Shown: positions 1 to 8,561 of the stretch, one piece after another
Layout of the letters: each line of letters starts with the position of its first letter
Numbering within the stretch: the first letter of the stretch is position 1
Source: Archaeoglobaceae archaeon
GTDB lineage: Archaea; Halobacteriota; Archaeoglobi; Archaeoglobales; Archaeoglobaceae
Assembly: GCA_038734275.1 (NCBI GenBank)
Contig: JAVYOO010000001.1
Location: 1-64,000, forward strand
Direction of reading: 5' to 3'
Length of the DNA: 64,000 nt
Made by a program: the position numbers and the translations under genes
The notes under the pieces: generated by a model
The model's input: the letters and a program-made list of their open reading frames with translations, nothing else
Databases searched by the model: none
Told to the model about the DNA's origin: nothing

Positions 1-179
1 GAAAGTTCTTCTCTCAGCAAAGCGATCGCTTGGGGATGCCAACAACGATTAAAAAACTTTTAATGGGACATTCTCTTCGAGGAGATGTGGATTTGAATCA
101 TTACGACTTTCAGGATAAAGCTATGACCAATACTAACCCTATACCCAATACAAACTTTCTCGAATCCATAATATTTTAA
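1..179 (+). pseudogene. C-terminal fragment of a tyrosine recombinase (integrase)
   Basis: Reading from base 3, the frame gives a peptide with LLMGHSLRGDVDLNHYDF and then a stop at 177-179. The Gly-His-x-x-x-Gly-Asp pattern followed by His-Tyr is the usual end of the tyrosine recombinase catalytic domain, with the Tyr as the likely nucleophile. The rest of the protein lies left of the window, so I cannot tell whether it is whole or broken. The last 20 or so codons fall in a 56-bp sequence identical to the 5' end of the lipoprotein gene at 310-1809, so the tail is probably not native. Family call is fairly firm; intactness is unknown. Confidence 0.7.
117..172. repeat. 56-bp direct repeat, copy 1 (possible att core)
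   Basis: Bases 117-172 match 1745-1800 exactly, in the same orientation. This copy forms the 3' end of the integrase frame on the plus strand. On the minus strand it encodes the same signal-peptide start (MDSRKFVLGIGLVLVIA) as the lipoprotein gene, then hits a stop soon after leaving the repeat. To its right, diverged similarity to the lipoprotein gene's upstream region seems to continue (GTATTTAAAGATTT against GTATATTTAAGATTT). Confidence 0.85.
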
Positions 180-252
180 AATATTTTTTGTATTTAAAGA
201 TTTCGATTTTTTATTATGATACTTGTGAACAGCCATTAGGCTAACCGTAAAA

Positions 253-305
253 TTAAACTACTTTTTCAAAATAAAAATATAAAAATAAAATACAAAGTAG
301 TTTAA
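253..305 (-). terminator. Perfect 12-bp inverted repeat after the lipoprotein gene
   Basis: TTAAACTACTTT (253-264) is the exact reverse complement of AAAGTAGTTTAA (294-305), separated by a 29-nt AT-rich loop. It starts 5 bp beyond the stop codon of the minus-strand lipoprotein gene. A terminator or mRNA 3'-end stem is the simplest reading. Archaeal termination usually depends on U-tracts, so the role is inferred. Confidence 0.45.
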
Positions 306-309
306 TAAT

Positions 310-1809
310 TTAGCTTCCGACTCCGCAAATCTTTCTCAATTCAGCTGGTGGTTTATACGCCTTTGGATTCATTGCCTTAACAACTTCTTCTGGCCACTCA
401 TGTTCTTGCATCACTTCAGGTCTCATTATGTAGACTGGAATACCACCGCACTGTATCTGAGCATTCAGCGTTGGACCTCCAGTGTAGGAGTGGAAGTTCG
501 GATTCTTGTAGCCAAGGTGATTCCACTTCACTGGAATGGAAGTATGATTTGTGAATTCGAGTTCTTCTATAGCTTTGATAACCGCATCGATATCATCTGG
601 ATTGCCGACCTTTTCCATTGCTTCCTTAACTCTGAACATCTCTGAGTAGTAGTAATGAGCGGATGTGTCTAAAGATATGCCCTTGGCATGCAGTGCCTTA
701 ACCACTGGAAGCGTTGTTGGACTAATCGCGGGCATTCCTTCATAGTCGTAGTTCATTGCAATTGTTCCAAGGCTTGCTCCACCAGTGAGGTTCCACTGGG
801 CCATCCACTGAGCGGTTCCACCGAAGAATGCAATTGGAATATTTCTTGCACTCGAAGAAGCCCACTGTTTTGTTAGCGTAACTGTGTCTGTATACCAGCT
901 TGAAAGCACGAATATAAACTCTGCCTTGTTGGCTGCAATCTGTTCAAGCACCGGCAGGAAATTCTTCTCCATTACTGCAGCATGTGCGACGTAGACTACT
1001 TGCAACCCAAATTCATCCTGCACCCATTGTCGCATTGGCTTGCTTTCGATTACTCCGTAGGGCGTATCAAACTTACAGCCCTCTCTTGCACATTTTGTCC
1101 AAGCAGCATCTTCAAGAATCAATGCAACTCTCTTTGCCCCTATAACATTCTTTGCTATATCGAAGAACCATTTAGCAACGTTATAGTTCAAGTCGGGATC
1201 AGGCGGTAGATTTCTGAAGTAGAACTTATACTTGTCATAGTCTTTCATAACTTTAAGTGTGGTGTCCATTCCTGCTTGGGATGCGAAGACTATGTGTGGA
1301 TGAGATGGATACATTTTCGCACCTTCATCGATTATTGCGTATACTTCTTCAGAAACACCTTCAACAAAGACAACCTTGCACTTCTTTTCTATTACCGCAC
1401 TTCTATAAGCTGTAATTGCGAGATCGACTTTTCTCTGAGTATCTTCATGATAGAAGACAAGTTTTCTACCCATTATACCTCCCTGAGCATTTATCTGGTC
1501 TACTGCGAATCGAATTGCTTCTACATCTGCCTTGAATGCTGGGACTCTTGGATCAAATAGAGCACAAATTGCTATGGGTTCAGCTGATACCGGCGGCGGT
1601 GTTGGAGTTGTTACAGGCGTCGTCACAGCTGGCGGGGTAGTTTCTGGAGGAGTGGTAACAACAGGTGTTGTTACAATCGGAGTAGTTACTGGCGGCGGTG
1701 TTGGAGTGGGCGTAGGTGTTGGAGCCTGTTCAGCACATCCAAGGAAAGCTATGACCAATACTAACCCTATACCCAATACAAACTTTCTCGAATCCATAAT
1801 GTTGTTCAT
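310..1809 (-). CDS. ABC transporter substrate-binding lipoprotein, branched-chain amino acid type
   Basis: A 499-residue extracytoplasmic binding protein. Residues 5-25 form a lipoprotein signal ending in Leu-Gly-Cys (Cys25), where lipid would be attached. Residues 27-75 are a Pro/Thr repeat linker that spaces the domain from the membrane. The rest has the periplasmic-binding fold of the Leu/Ile/Val and amide-binding family (start of domain near AICALFDPRVPAFKADVEAI, which resembles the family's N-terminal strand). No permease or ATPase gene is next to it inside the window, so the partners are left of the window or elsewhere. ATG1809 and ATG1797 are both possible starts; the repeat copy at 117-172 keeps only the second Met. 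Ligand unknown. Confidence 0.85.
   Translation of the reverse strand: MNNIMDSRKFVLGIGLVLVIAFLGCAEQAPTPTPTPTPPPVTTPIVTTPVVTTPPETTPPAVTTPVTTPTPPPVSAEPIAICALFDPRVPAFKADVEAIRFAVDQINAQGGIMGRKLVFYHEDTQRKVDLAITAYRSAVIEKKCKVVFVEGVSEEVYAIIDEGAKMYPSHPHIVFASQAGMDTTLKVMKDYDKYKFYFRNLPPDPDLNYNVAKWFFDIAKNVIGAKRVALILEDAAWTKCAREGCKFDTPYGVIESKPMRQWVQDEFGLQVVYVAHAAVMEKNFLPVLEQIAANKAEFIFVLSSWYTDTVTLTKQWASSSARNIPIAFFGGTAQWMAQWNLTGGASLGTIAMNYDYEGMPAISPTTLPVVKALHAKGISLDTSAHYYYSEMFRVKEAMEKVGNPDDIDAVIKAIEELEFTNHTSIPVKWNHLGYKNPNFHSYTGGPTLNAQIQCGGIPVYIMRPEVMQEHEWPEEVVKAMNPKAYKPPAELRKICGVGS
1745..1800. repeat. 56-bp direct repeat, copy 2 inside the lipoprotein gene
   Basis: This is the second copy of the exact repeat at 117-172. 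It covers the codons for the lipoprotein signal peptide of the substrate-binding protein gene, whose start lies just outside or at its edge. The exact identity over 56 bp against poorly conserved flanks points to recent duplication or site-specific recombination. Confidence 0.85.
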
Positions 1810-1984
1810 TTTACCGTATATTTAAGATTTTTGGTTTCACATGTTTTATCTAATTCTTATGGAATTTCATAAACTATGCCTTACAGACCAATCTACAATA
1901 TCAACGAAAGGAGATTTTTAGGAACTTTTTCCCTATTTTGGCCCCAAATTAAATCTTTTTGAAAGGTAGATGAACTTAAAAGAG

Positions 1985-2059
1985 CGGGCCCGGCGGGATT
2001 TGAACCCGCGACCTGCAGCTTAGGAGGCTGCCGCCATATCCGTGCTAGGCTACGAGCCC
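1985..2059 (-). tRNA. tRNA-Arg (anticodon CCT)
   Basis: The minus strand folds as a full cloverleaf. The acceptor stem is GGGCTCG with CGGGCCC, the anticodon stem GCAGC/GCTGC closes the loop CTCCTAA, giving anticodon CCT (reads AGG, Arg). The T arm is the standard GGGTTCAAATCCC type. CCA is not encoded. No intron is seen. Confidence 0.95.
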
Positions 2060-2086
2060 CCTTAAGAACTAAGGATTTACTTAGTT

Positions 2087-2719
2087 TTATGAGTCTTTTG
2101 GTTCTAAACTCAGCTTGTATTCCCAGAGAGCATAGGCAACATATAGTATCAAAAAGGCTAAAATCATGATTCCAAGGTTTGTAAGCCAATCTGCTGAAAA
2201 TTCAGCCTCAAACGGTTTTGGATGAAGTGGAGAGAAGAAGCCCGCAACATAACTGAATGGAACTGTTACGAAAGCAATTATTAGATAAATTGATGCTACG
2301 CGAGCCTTATCTGTTTCTACGGCGTTTCTAAGCGAGAAGTAAATCGCGTATACGAAAAGAAGCAGTAGGACGATTATTTCTCTTATTTCGAACCAATTGA
2401 AGTAAGCACCCCAGGTTACTTTAGCCCAAATTGCCCCGCTTAGAAAAGCTGCGAGAGCCATTGAAAATCCATATTTAGCAGAAACGTAAGCTAAAAGATC
2501 TCTCTTTGATTCTCCACTTCTTAGATAGATTACTGCGGATGCAAATGAAACTGTAAAGGCGGCATAGGCAGTTATTGCAGCTGGAACATGTAAAAAGACT
2601 ATCCTATGGCTCTCTATTTTTGCTGGTATTGTGTATGCATTGTATAATCCATAGATTAGCAGGAGAAGGCCTATTAACGCGAGCAATTTTGCAAATTTTG
2701 GCATGGGCAAAGTTATCAT
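2087..2719 (-). CDS. ccmC: CcmC-like cytochrome c biogenesis / heme export membrane protein
   Basis: A 210-residue integral membrane protein with about six hydrophobic segments. The loop WGAYFNWFEIRE is a variant of the tryptophan-rich WWD heme-handling motif of CcmC/CcmF/CcsA proteins, and His residues flank it (SHRIVFLHVPAA near 37-48 and SPLHP further on), as expected for heme ligands. CcmC presents heme to CcmE for cytochrome c maturation at the outer face of the membrane. No other ccm gene is adjacent. ATG2704 is a possible alternative start. It is followed, in the reading direction, by tRNA-Arg. Confidence 0.8.
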   Translation of the reverse strand: MITLPMPKFAKLLALIGLLLLIYGLYNAYTIPAKIESHRIVFLHVPAAITAYAAFTVSFASAVIYLRSGESKRDLLAYVSAKYGFSMALAAFLSGAIWAKVTWGAYFNWFEIREIIVLLLLFVYAIYFSLRNAVETDKARVASIYLIIAFVTVPFSYVAGFFSPLHPKPFEAEFSADWLTNLGIMILAFLILYVAYALWEYKLSLEPKDS

Positions 2720-2761
2720 AGGGCTTAAAAAACTTTTTTAAGTCGCAGCAAATTGTTATTT

Positions 2762-3301
2762 ATGGAAGTTAAGAAGATCTTCGTAGCACTTTCGGCTCTC
2801 TTTTTGTTATCTTGCTACTTTGGATACCTCTTGGCCGAGATATACCCCGAATACGCAAGACGAGAAATCGAGATCATGAAGGAATTTCTAAAAAATTTTT
2901 CTTCTCAGGATATCCATCCATTAGTCATTTTTACCATAATAGTCCTGAATAATAGTATAAAGTCCTTTGTTGCGATGGTTTTGGGAATTCTGCTTGGCGT
3001 GGCCCCAATTCTGTTTGTAATGATAAATGGGACAATAATCGGTATCTTTGCCAAAATTTTCGGGGATGAAATTGGAACAACGTCTTTTGTTCTCAAAATA
3101 CTGCCTCATGGAATTCTTGAAATTCCTGCAGTGATTTTGGCTTCGAGTTATGGCGTATGGCTTGGAAGTGAGTTCCTTAGAGACAGAAAAAATATTGATA
3201 AGCATCTGAGATTCGCTGCGAACAAATTTGTAAAAATCGTTCTACCAATGCTAATAATTGCTGCGATGATCGAAACCTATTTAATCGTAACTTCAACCTA
3301 A
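2762..3301 (+). CDS. SpoIIM-like (DUF95) membrane protein
   Basis: A protein of about 179 residues with four to five membrane segments. The pattern of a long periplasmic-type helix followed by IFTIIVLNNSIKSF and a Gly-rich helix (LGILLGVAPILFVMING) matches the stage II sporulation protein M family, which in archaea has no known sporulation role. It is divergently transcribed from the ccmC-like gene. ATG2762 is preferred to the earlier in-frame codon at 2753 because it directly precedes the hydrophobic start MEVKKIFVALSALFLL. Its 3' end overlaps the convergent hjc gene by 9 bp. Molecular function unknown. Confidence 0.7.
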   Translation: MEVKKIFVALSALFLLSCYFGYLLAEIYPEYARREIEIMKEFLKNFSSQDIHPLVIFTIIVLNNSIKSFVAMVLGILLGVAPILFVMINGTIIGIFAKIFGDEIGTTSFVLKILPHGILEIPAVILASSYGVWLGSEFLRDRKNIDKHLRFAANKFVKIVLPMLIIAAMIETYLIVTST

Positions 3302-3691
3302 TCTACTTTGTTCAACCCCCTTGAGATCATAGAAATCTAAACCCTTAGCATAAACTTCTTCGTCGACTCTGTAGCCTTTATTTGTCTCTTCTAGGTCTTT
3401 TATTCTGAAAAACCTCCATTTCTTTCTCGGCAGTTTTAAAGCCACTATTTCTTCAGCTCCAAACGCTTCTGAGAACTTTTTTAGCTTTTCAATTTCTTCT
3501 TCGGACATATAGAGAGGCAAAGAAGCTCTCATTTTCACTTCTATAGCCAAAAACTTCTTTCCATTTCCCGCAACAATATCAGGGCAAGGAAAATGCGAAA
3601 CACCACTTCCAGCAACCCTTACTGCTGCAAAACCATTTTTCCATAGCTCTTCAATCAGATCCCTTTCGAATCGAGAACCCTTACTTTTCAT
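3293..3691 (-). CDS. hjc: Holliday junction resolvase Hjc
   Basis: An archaeal resolvase of about 132 residues that cuts four-way DNA junctions during recombination. The start MKSKGSRFERDLIEELW carries the conserved Arg and Glu. The catalytic core PDIVAGN...FLAIEVKMR supplies the Asp, Glu and Lys of the PD-(D/E)xK nuclease fold, and the family signature RVAGSG is present. ATG3691 is chosen over the GTG at 3706 since the family begins at this Lys-rich segment. It overlaps the SpoIIM-like gene tail to tail. Confidence 0.92.
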   Translation of the reverse strand: MKSKGSRFERDLIEELWKNGFAAVRVAGSGVSHFPCPDIVAGNGKKFLAIEVKMRASLPLYMSEEEIEKLKKFSEAFGAEEIVALKLPRKKWRFFRIKDLEETNKGYRVDEEVYAKGLDFYDLKGVEQSRLG

Positions 3692-3781
3692 TAATCTTCT
3701 AAACACTTAATAAGTTATTTTACTTTACGATTAAGATGGCAAGAGAAAGTAAGATATAGTTCCAAAAACCCTTGTTACTAT

Positions 3782-4147
3782 ATGAGAATAGGAGACGTCA
3801 TGACAAAAAACGTTGTTATGGTTGATTATGCAACCAGAGTGAAGGATGTCTGCAGAATTATGGGTGAAAAGAAGATTGGAAGTGTTGTTGTTACAAAAGA
3901 AGGAAAGCCATTCGGGATATTTACTGAAAGAGACTTACTATCTAAGGTTTTGCTCTCTGGAAGTCTTGAGGAGGAAGTTGGCAAATACTCTTCTTCGCCC
4001 CTCATCGTAGTATCCCCTGATTACGATGTCAAAGAAGCGGCAAAAATAATGGCAGATATGAAGATCAGAAGACTGCTTGTAATGGAGGATGGCGAGATAA
4101 AGGGGATTTTCACATCTTCTGATTTGGTTAGAATTCTCGGAAGGTGA
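3782..4147 (+). CDS. Two-CBS-domain protein
   Basis: A 121-residue protein made almost only of two CBS domains (about 5-60 and 65-121), the adenosine-nucleotide-binding modules. VGDVMTKN-like opening (IGDVMTKNVVMV) and KIGSVVVTKEGKPFGIFTERD are typical. Stand-alone CBS pairs often sense energy state and act on a partner, which is not identified here. It is followed after 4 bp by a small zinc-finger gene and then an acetyltransferase gene, forming a likely three-gene operon. Confidence 0.85.
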   Translation: MRIGDVMTKNVVMVDYATRVKDVCRIMGEKKIGSVVVTKEGKPFGIFTERDLLSKVLLSGSLEEEVGKYSSSPLIVVSPDYDVKEAAKIMADMKIRRLLVMEDGEIKGIFTSSDLVRILGR

Positions 4148-4151
4148 AGAC

Positions 4152-4355
4152 ATGGATAAATTAAATTGTGTTGTATGTTACAGAGAACTTAAAACTAAAG
4201 ATCAAAACAAGGAGTGGCGTGAGTGTTTCTTTTGCAAAAAGCCGGTTTGCTTTGATGACGTTCGTTACGTTGGAGTCTGGAAAAAGGGCCTATACAGCGA
4301 ATTTATTGAAGTTGTGCCAGTTTGCAAGAATTGTAAACCAAAGAAATGGGGGTAA
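4152..4355 (+). CDS. Small cysteine-rich zinc-binding protein
   Basis: A 67-residue protein with three CxxC pairs (CVVC at 6-9, CFFC at 25-28, CKNC near the C-terminus) plus one further Cys (KKPVCFDD), a layout that suggests zinc binding. No DNA-binding or enzymatic domain is recognised. It sits 4 bp after the CBS gene and 3 bp before the acetyltransferase gene, so it is probably translated with them. Function not known. Confidence 0.65.
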   Translation: MDKLNCVVCYRELKTKDQNKEWRECFFCKKPVCFDDVRYVGVWKKGLYSEFIEVVPVCKNCKPKKWG

Positions 4356-4358
4356 AAC

Positions 4359-4850
4359 GTGGAATTCAAAACCATCAATTTTAAAGACAAGAAAGGACGA
4401 GAAATAATTATAAGAGCTTATGAAAGCAAAAAGGATCGTGAAGCTCTTGTGAATATGTATGTGAACTACCATCCAGAGGACAGATCCTTAGGATTGCCCC
4501 CTGTTGGCAGAAAGGCAATTGAAAACTGGATCAGCCACATTGAAAAAAATGGTTTTTCAATCGTCGCAGAGCATGATGGAAAAATCATTGGTCATTTAGC
4601 TATAGTGGAAGACGAAAAAAATCCCGGGGTTGTTGATTTGGCAATCTACCTTGCAAGAGAATATCAGAATCAGGGGATTGGGACTCAGATGGTGCAGGCA
4701 ATAATCGAATATGCGAAAAATAGAGGCTATAAGAAGATCACACTTGTCACAGATAGACTGAACTGGAGAGCCATAAGGGTTTACAGAAAATGTGGCTTTC
4801 AGACTGTTCTTGCGAGCTACGAACTTTACATGGAACTCCCGCTGACATGA
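4359..4850 (+). CDS. GNAT family N-acetyltransferase
   Basis: A 163-residue GCN5-related acetyltransferase. The acetyl-CoA pyrophosphate loop is visible as YQNQGIGTQMVQAIIEYA (Q/R-x-x-G-x-G/A), followed by the usual strand ITLVTDRLNWRAIRVYRKCGF. Substrate is not deducible. The start is a GTG at 4359, 3 bp after the zinc-finger gene's stop. The 3' end runs up to the convergent DRTGG gene with a 2-bp gap. Confidence 0.85.
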   Translation: MEFKTINFKDKKGREIIIRAYESKKDREALVNMYVNYHPEDRSLGLPPVGRKAIENWISHIEKNGFSIVAEHDGKIIGHLAIVEDEKNPGVVDLAIYLAREYQNQGIGTQMVQAIIEYAKNRGYKKITLVTDRLNWRAIRVYRKCGFQTVLASYELYMELPLT

Positions 4851-4852
4851 TA

Positions 4853-5890
4853 TCAAAGTCCAAGATATTCAATTAACTCCTCTATGCAGACATTCTCCTC
4901 TACGAGCTTCCTCATCATAACAAGCTTTTCTTTGCTCATCCTCATCTTACCAAATTTCTCCTGAATTCTTGATAACGTTGTAGCGGTATCCTCTTTTGCG
5001 AGCAAAACCGCAACGCCGTGCTGTTCCGCAAGGCTTAAAACATGGCTCGAAGGCTCAAGATTGCCAGTGGCAATAATGCATTTCGCACCGCTCTCAATTG
5101 CGAGAGTTATCAAATCGCCACGATCTCCACCCGTGATCAGGGCGTAATTTCTCGCAGATCTCAGATACGACAGTGCAGTTTCGGTCTTCATTGCTCCAAC
5201 GAGAACCTGCTCTACGTGTTCATCTTTTTCTGGATGAACAAGATATTGACCTCTGATAACCTCTGCAAGATCGCTAACACTCATCCCGATTAAGCTTGAG
5301 TCCTTTGGAATTGCACCAATAAGTTCAAGATTATGCCTTTTAAGGATCTCATTCGCAATAAAGTCGATGTACGCTCTCTTGTATCCGAAAACCTGATTTA
5401 GTATGACTTTCTGCAACCTTTCCTCAAAAACTCTTTTGGCAAATATCAGTTTATCAACCGCAAAATCCTCGAATTTCGATACCATTAGGACTTTTGAATC
5501 AAGCAATTTTGCTAATTGAACATCGCATATTCCCATAGATGCACCGACAAGGTAGTTATGGGAGCCTTCAATCAAAACTACATCCTTATCCGACTGTTCT
5601 CCAAATCTATCCAGAATTTTCCTCCTAAGCTCCTCAGGATTTTCGGAAGCTACGAAATCTGTATATGGGCGGTCAAGGACTATTGCGCATGCATTTTTGA
5701 TCCCTAAGACGTTCTCAGCAAGATTTGCATCTTCATCACAAATGCGGTCGCCAATTCTTATAGCATTTATTCCAAATGCTTTAAAGTAGCCCACATTATA
5801 CCCTCTATCTTTGAGAGTTAAAGCAAGAGACAGCGTAATCCCACTTTTACCCGAAAAGCTTTCTGTCGAAGAAATCATTAGCTTTTTCAT
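4853..5890 (-). CDS. BioD-like/DRTGG domain protein, partner of the acyl-CoA synthetase
   Basis: A 345-residue cytosolic protein. The N-terminal half is a P-loop amidotransferase-like domain (SSTESFSGKSGITLSLAL, a Walker A variant) similar to dethiobiotin synthetase and to the N-terminal part of long phosphotransacetylases. The C-terminal half has the DRTGG domain (ALITGGDRGDLITLAIESG). The phosphate acetyltransferase domain itself is absent. It starts in a 4-bp ATGA overlap with the stop of the ADP-forming acyl-CoA synthetase gene, so the two are co-translated and a regulatory role on that enzyme is a fair guess, not shown. Confidence 0.75.
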   Translation of the reverse strand: MKKLMISSTESFSGKSGITLSLALTLKDRGYNVGYFKAFGINAIRIGDRICDEDANLAENVLGIKNACAIVLDRPYTDFVASENPEELRRKILDRFGEQSDKDVVLIEGSHNYLVGASMGICDVQLAKLLDSKVLMVSKFEDFAVDKLIFAKRVFEERLQKVILNQVFGYKRAYIDFIANEILKRHNLELIGAIPKDSSLIGMSVSDLAEVIRGQYLVHPEKDEHVEQVLVGAMKTETALSYLRSARNYALITGGDRGDLITLAIESGAKCIIATGNLEPSSHVLSLAEQHGVAVLLAKEDTATTLSRIQEKFGKMRMSKEKLVMMRKLVEENVCIEELIEYLGL

Positions 5891-7938
5891 TTCTTCACCT
5901 CCAAAAGCATTCGAAAATCAACCGCAACGCATCCCTTTTCAAAGACTTTTAAAGGATTGATTTCCATTTCAGAAATTGGATAATCCATACTCAGTTGAGA
6001 GAATCTGACGATTGTTTCAGCCAGAGAATTTATATCAAGCATCTTTTCTCCCCTTATACCTTTAAGTAGGGCAAAGGATTTAACGCTTTTTATCATTTCA
6101 TGAGCATCCTTAATGCCAATTGGAGAAATTCTAAAAGCAACATCTTTGAAGACCTCCACGTAGATCCCACCGAGTCCGAACATGATCACGTTGCCAAATT
6201 GTGGATCCTTTTTCATTCCTATTATTACTTCTCTGCCTCCCTTTACCATCTTCTGCACGAGAACACCCTCAATTCTTGCTTCAGGCATGTAACTCTCAAC
6301 TCTTGAGACTATTTCGTAAAAACTGCTCCTGACTTCCCCTCTACTAACATCGAGCTTAAGTGCTCCAATGTCGCTTTTATGAATCACATCTGGAGAGACT
6401 ATTTTCATAGCGACAGGGTAACCGATCTTTTCAGCGATCCTCTCCGCATCGTCAGCATTCCTTGCAATTCCCCATGGAGCGGTCGGTATGCCATAGCATT
6501 CAAGAAGTTTCATACCCTCAACTCCGACAAATCTTGCTCCGGAACTAATGAATTCAGAGAAGATTCTATCAGCTTCCTCTCTATCGACTTTAAAACTCTC
6601 GAATTCTTTTTCGCTGAAATCAAATTTCGAGTATTTCTCCACAGCTGAAATTGTTTTCACAGCCCTTGTTGGATCAAAGAAATTTGGAATACGATGATTT
6701 ATCAAAATTTCCTCATTTTTTTCATCGATCCCCATGAAACAGCAAAAAACTGGCTTTTTAACCGAGATAACACTCTCAACTGCCCTTTGAAAGTCAATCT
6801 GAGCGGTTGGAGCAAGAATTGCAAGAAGTGTGCCTACGTTTCTGTCTTTAGCTACTACTTCGAGAGCCTTGGAGAATCGCCCAGTGTCCGCATCACCCAA
6901 GATGTCTACAGGATTGTAGAAGTTGGCAGACGGTGGTAAAAAATTCTTAAGAGCATCTATTGTTTCTTTGCTAAGCTCAGCAAGCCTTAAACCATAAATC
7001 TCTACTGCATCCGAAGCCATAACTCCGGGACCGCCTGAGTTTGTGATGATCGCTATACTTCCCGCTCTTCTGTTCTTTGATAATGCAAAAGCGTAGTCGA
7101 AAAGCTCCTCAACAGTTTCAGCAACGATAATTCCGCATTGCTCAAAAGCGGTCTTGTAAACCTCATAGCTACCCGCAAGACTTCCTGTATGGCTTGATGC
7201 AGCCTTTGCACCACTTTCTGTCTTTCCAGCTTTCATTACCACGATCGGTTTTTGTTTTGCAACTTTTTTTGCAGTTTCCATAAACCTCCGCCCATCCTGG
7301 ATTCCCTCAACGTAGAGCATTATCACGTCAGTTGCGGGATCTGTTGCTAAATAATTCAAAAAATCTGCCTCGCTCAATACAGCCTTGTTTCCCAAGCTGA
7401 CAATCTTGCTAAAGCCGAATTTTGTCTTAAGCGCCCACAAAATAACCGCCAAGATAAATGCTCCTGATTGACTTAGGAATGCAACGTTGCCCGCTTTTGG
7501 CATAATTTCGCTGAAGGTTGCATTCAGTCCGATTTCAGCATTTATCATCCCCAAGCAATTCGGACCGAGCAGGTTTATATGGTGCTTTTTTGCAATCTGA
7601 ATCAATTCCATTTCAAGCTTTGCACCCTCAACCCCGACTTCTCTAAAACCTCCAGAGATCACGATTACGTTTCTGATTCCCCGAACACCGCACTCATCTA
7701 CAGCCCTTGCTACCAAGCTTGCGGGAACAGCAACGACTACAAGATCCACGATTTCAGGAATCGAAGATATCGATGGATAACACCTAATTCCTTCGATTTC
7801 GGCATATTTAGGGTTTACTGCATATAATCTACCGCTAAAACTCTTTAAATTTTTCAGGATTACGTTTCCAACTTTTCCTTTTTCCGCTGAAGCTCCGATT
7901 ACTGCAATGCTTTTTGGGTAGAAAAAAGATTGCATCAA
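5887..7938 (-). CDS. acd: ADP-forming acyl-CoA (acetate-CoA) ligase, fused alpha and beta subunits
   Basis: A 683-residue enzyme that converts acyl-CoA, ADP and phosphate to acid, CoA and ATP, the main substrate-level ATP step of many archaea. The order is CoA-binding Rossmann domain (YPKSIAVIGAS), ligase domains with the phosphorylated His in SSHTGSLAG (His250), then an ATP-grasp beta domain (YPVAMKIVSPDVIHKSDIGA). Length fits the fused single-chain form. Acyl preference cannot be read from sequence. It is first gene of a two-gene operon with the DRTGG protein. Confidence 0.92.
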   Translation of the reverse strand: MMQSFFYPKSIAVIGASAEKGKVGNVILKNLKSFSGRLYAVNPKYAEIEGIRCYPSISSIPEIVDLVVVAVPASLVARAVDECGVRGIRNVIVISGGFREVGVEGAKLEMELIQIAKKHHINLLGPNCLGMINAEIGLNATFSEIMPKAGNVAFLSQSGAFILAVILWALKTKFGFSKIVSLGNKAVLSEADFLNYLATDPATDVIMLYVEGIQDGRRFMETAKKVAKQKPIVVMKAGKTESGAKAASSHTGSLAGSYEVYKTAFEQCGIIVAETVEELFDYAFALSKNRRAGSIAIITNSGGPGVMASDAVEIYGLRLAELSKETIDALKNFLPPSANFYNPVDILGDADTGRFSKALEVVAKDRNVGTLLAILAPTAQIDFQRAVESVISVKKPVFCCFMGIDEKNEEILINHRIPNFFDPTRAVKTISAVEKYSKFDFSEKEFESFKVDREEADRIFSEFISSGARFVGVEGMKLLECYGIPTAPWGIARNADDAERIAEKIGYPVAMKIVSPDVIHKSDIGALKLDVSRGEVRSSFYEIVSRVESYMPEARIEGVLVQKMVKGGREVIIGMKKDPQFGNVIMFGLGGIYVEVFKDVAFRISPIGIKDAHEMIKSVKSFALLKGIRGEKMLDINSLAETIVRFSQLSMDYPISEMEINPLKVFEKGCVAVDFRMLLEVKK

Positions 7939-8042
7939 ATTAAAAAATGCGAAACGTTTTTAAAAATTTTTCTGGGTAATTAAAGTTTTGATATTACATT
8001 TTTATAAGAAAAGTTTTTTGTTCCAAGCTCAGCAAAAAGTGC

Positions 8043-8561
8043 ATGGAACTCGCAATTCCTGACAGAATCTTATATGAGACAAACGTTTACACAATCGAAA
8101 ACGATTTCAAAGCAAAGACCGGCAGAGTTAGAATAACTGAAGATCGAGTCCTGTTCGAGAGCAAAGAAGATATAAAGATTGCGTACATTTCTGCCATTAA
8201 AACAATCAAGATAAGAAAAGAGAGCAAACTGGGTTTCTTAATCGCTGGAGTGATCTTTGTTCTAACCTCTGCTCTGCTATATTCGTTTGCATTTGGTATT
8301 GACTCATTTATCTCCGCAATACTATTCTTTGTTCTTCCCACGCTGATGCTTGCAGTAGGGCTTCTCCTTATATACTGGTGGAAGCTTACAAAGTCGAATG
8401 TATTGATTCTCTCAATGGATTTTGGCAAAGATGTCGAAATCAGGAGTAATAATTTTAGCGAACTCGTTGAAATAGCCAATGCAATAGAACTCGTCCGAAT
8501 AGGAGCGGTTAGAAAGCTACCAAAAAAGATTGAGGAATCTAAAACTTTAAGCTATCTATAA
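8043..8561 (+). CDS. Membrane protein with PH-like start, function unknown
   Basis: A 172-residue protein. Residues 1-60 look like a small beta-rich, PH-like domain (RVRITEDRVLFESKEDIKIAYISAI), followed by two membrane helices (about 65-87 and 92-113) and a short cytosolic tail. Such PH-helix-helix proteins are found in many prokaryotes without defined roles. Its 3' end overlaps the convergent htpX gene by 23 bp. Confidence 0.6.
   Translation: MELAIPDRILYETNVYTIENDFKAKTGRVRITEDRVLFESKEDIKIAYISAIKTIKIRKESKLGFLIAGVIFVLTSALLYSFAFGIDSFISAILFFVLPTLMLAVGLLLIYWWKLTKSNVLILSMDFGKDVEIRSNNFSELVEIANAIELVRIGAVRKLPKKIEESKTLSYL

Noticed and set aside
1565-1735. Minisatellite-like repeat in the lipoprotein gene
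   Set aside because: It is explained by codon repeats for the Pro/Thr linker after the lipobox.
1532-1825. Plus-strand frame antisense to the lipoprotein gene, Gly/Val rich
   Set aside because: It is a mirror of the Pro/Thr linker repeats and signal peptide of the minus-strand gene.
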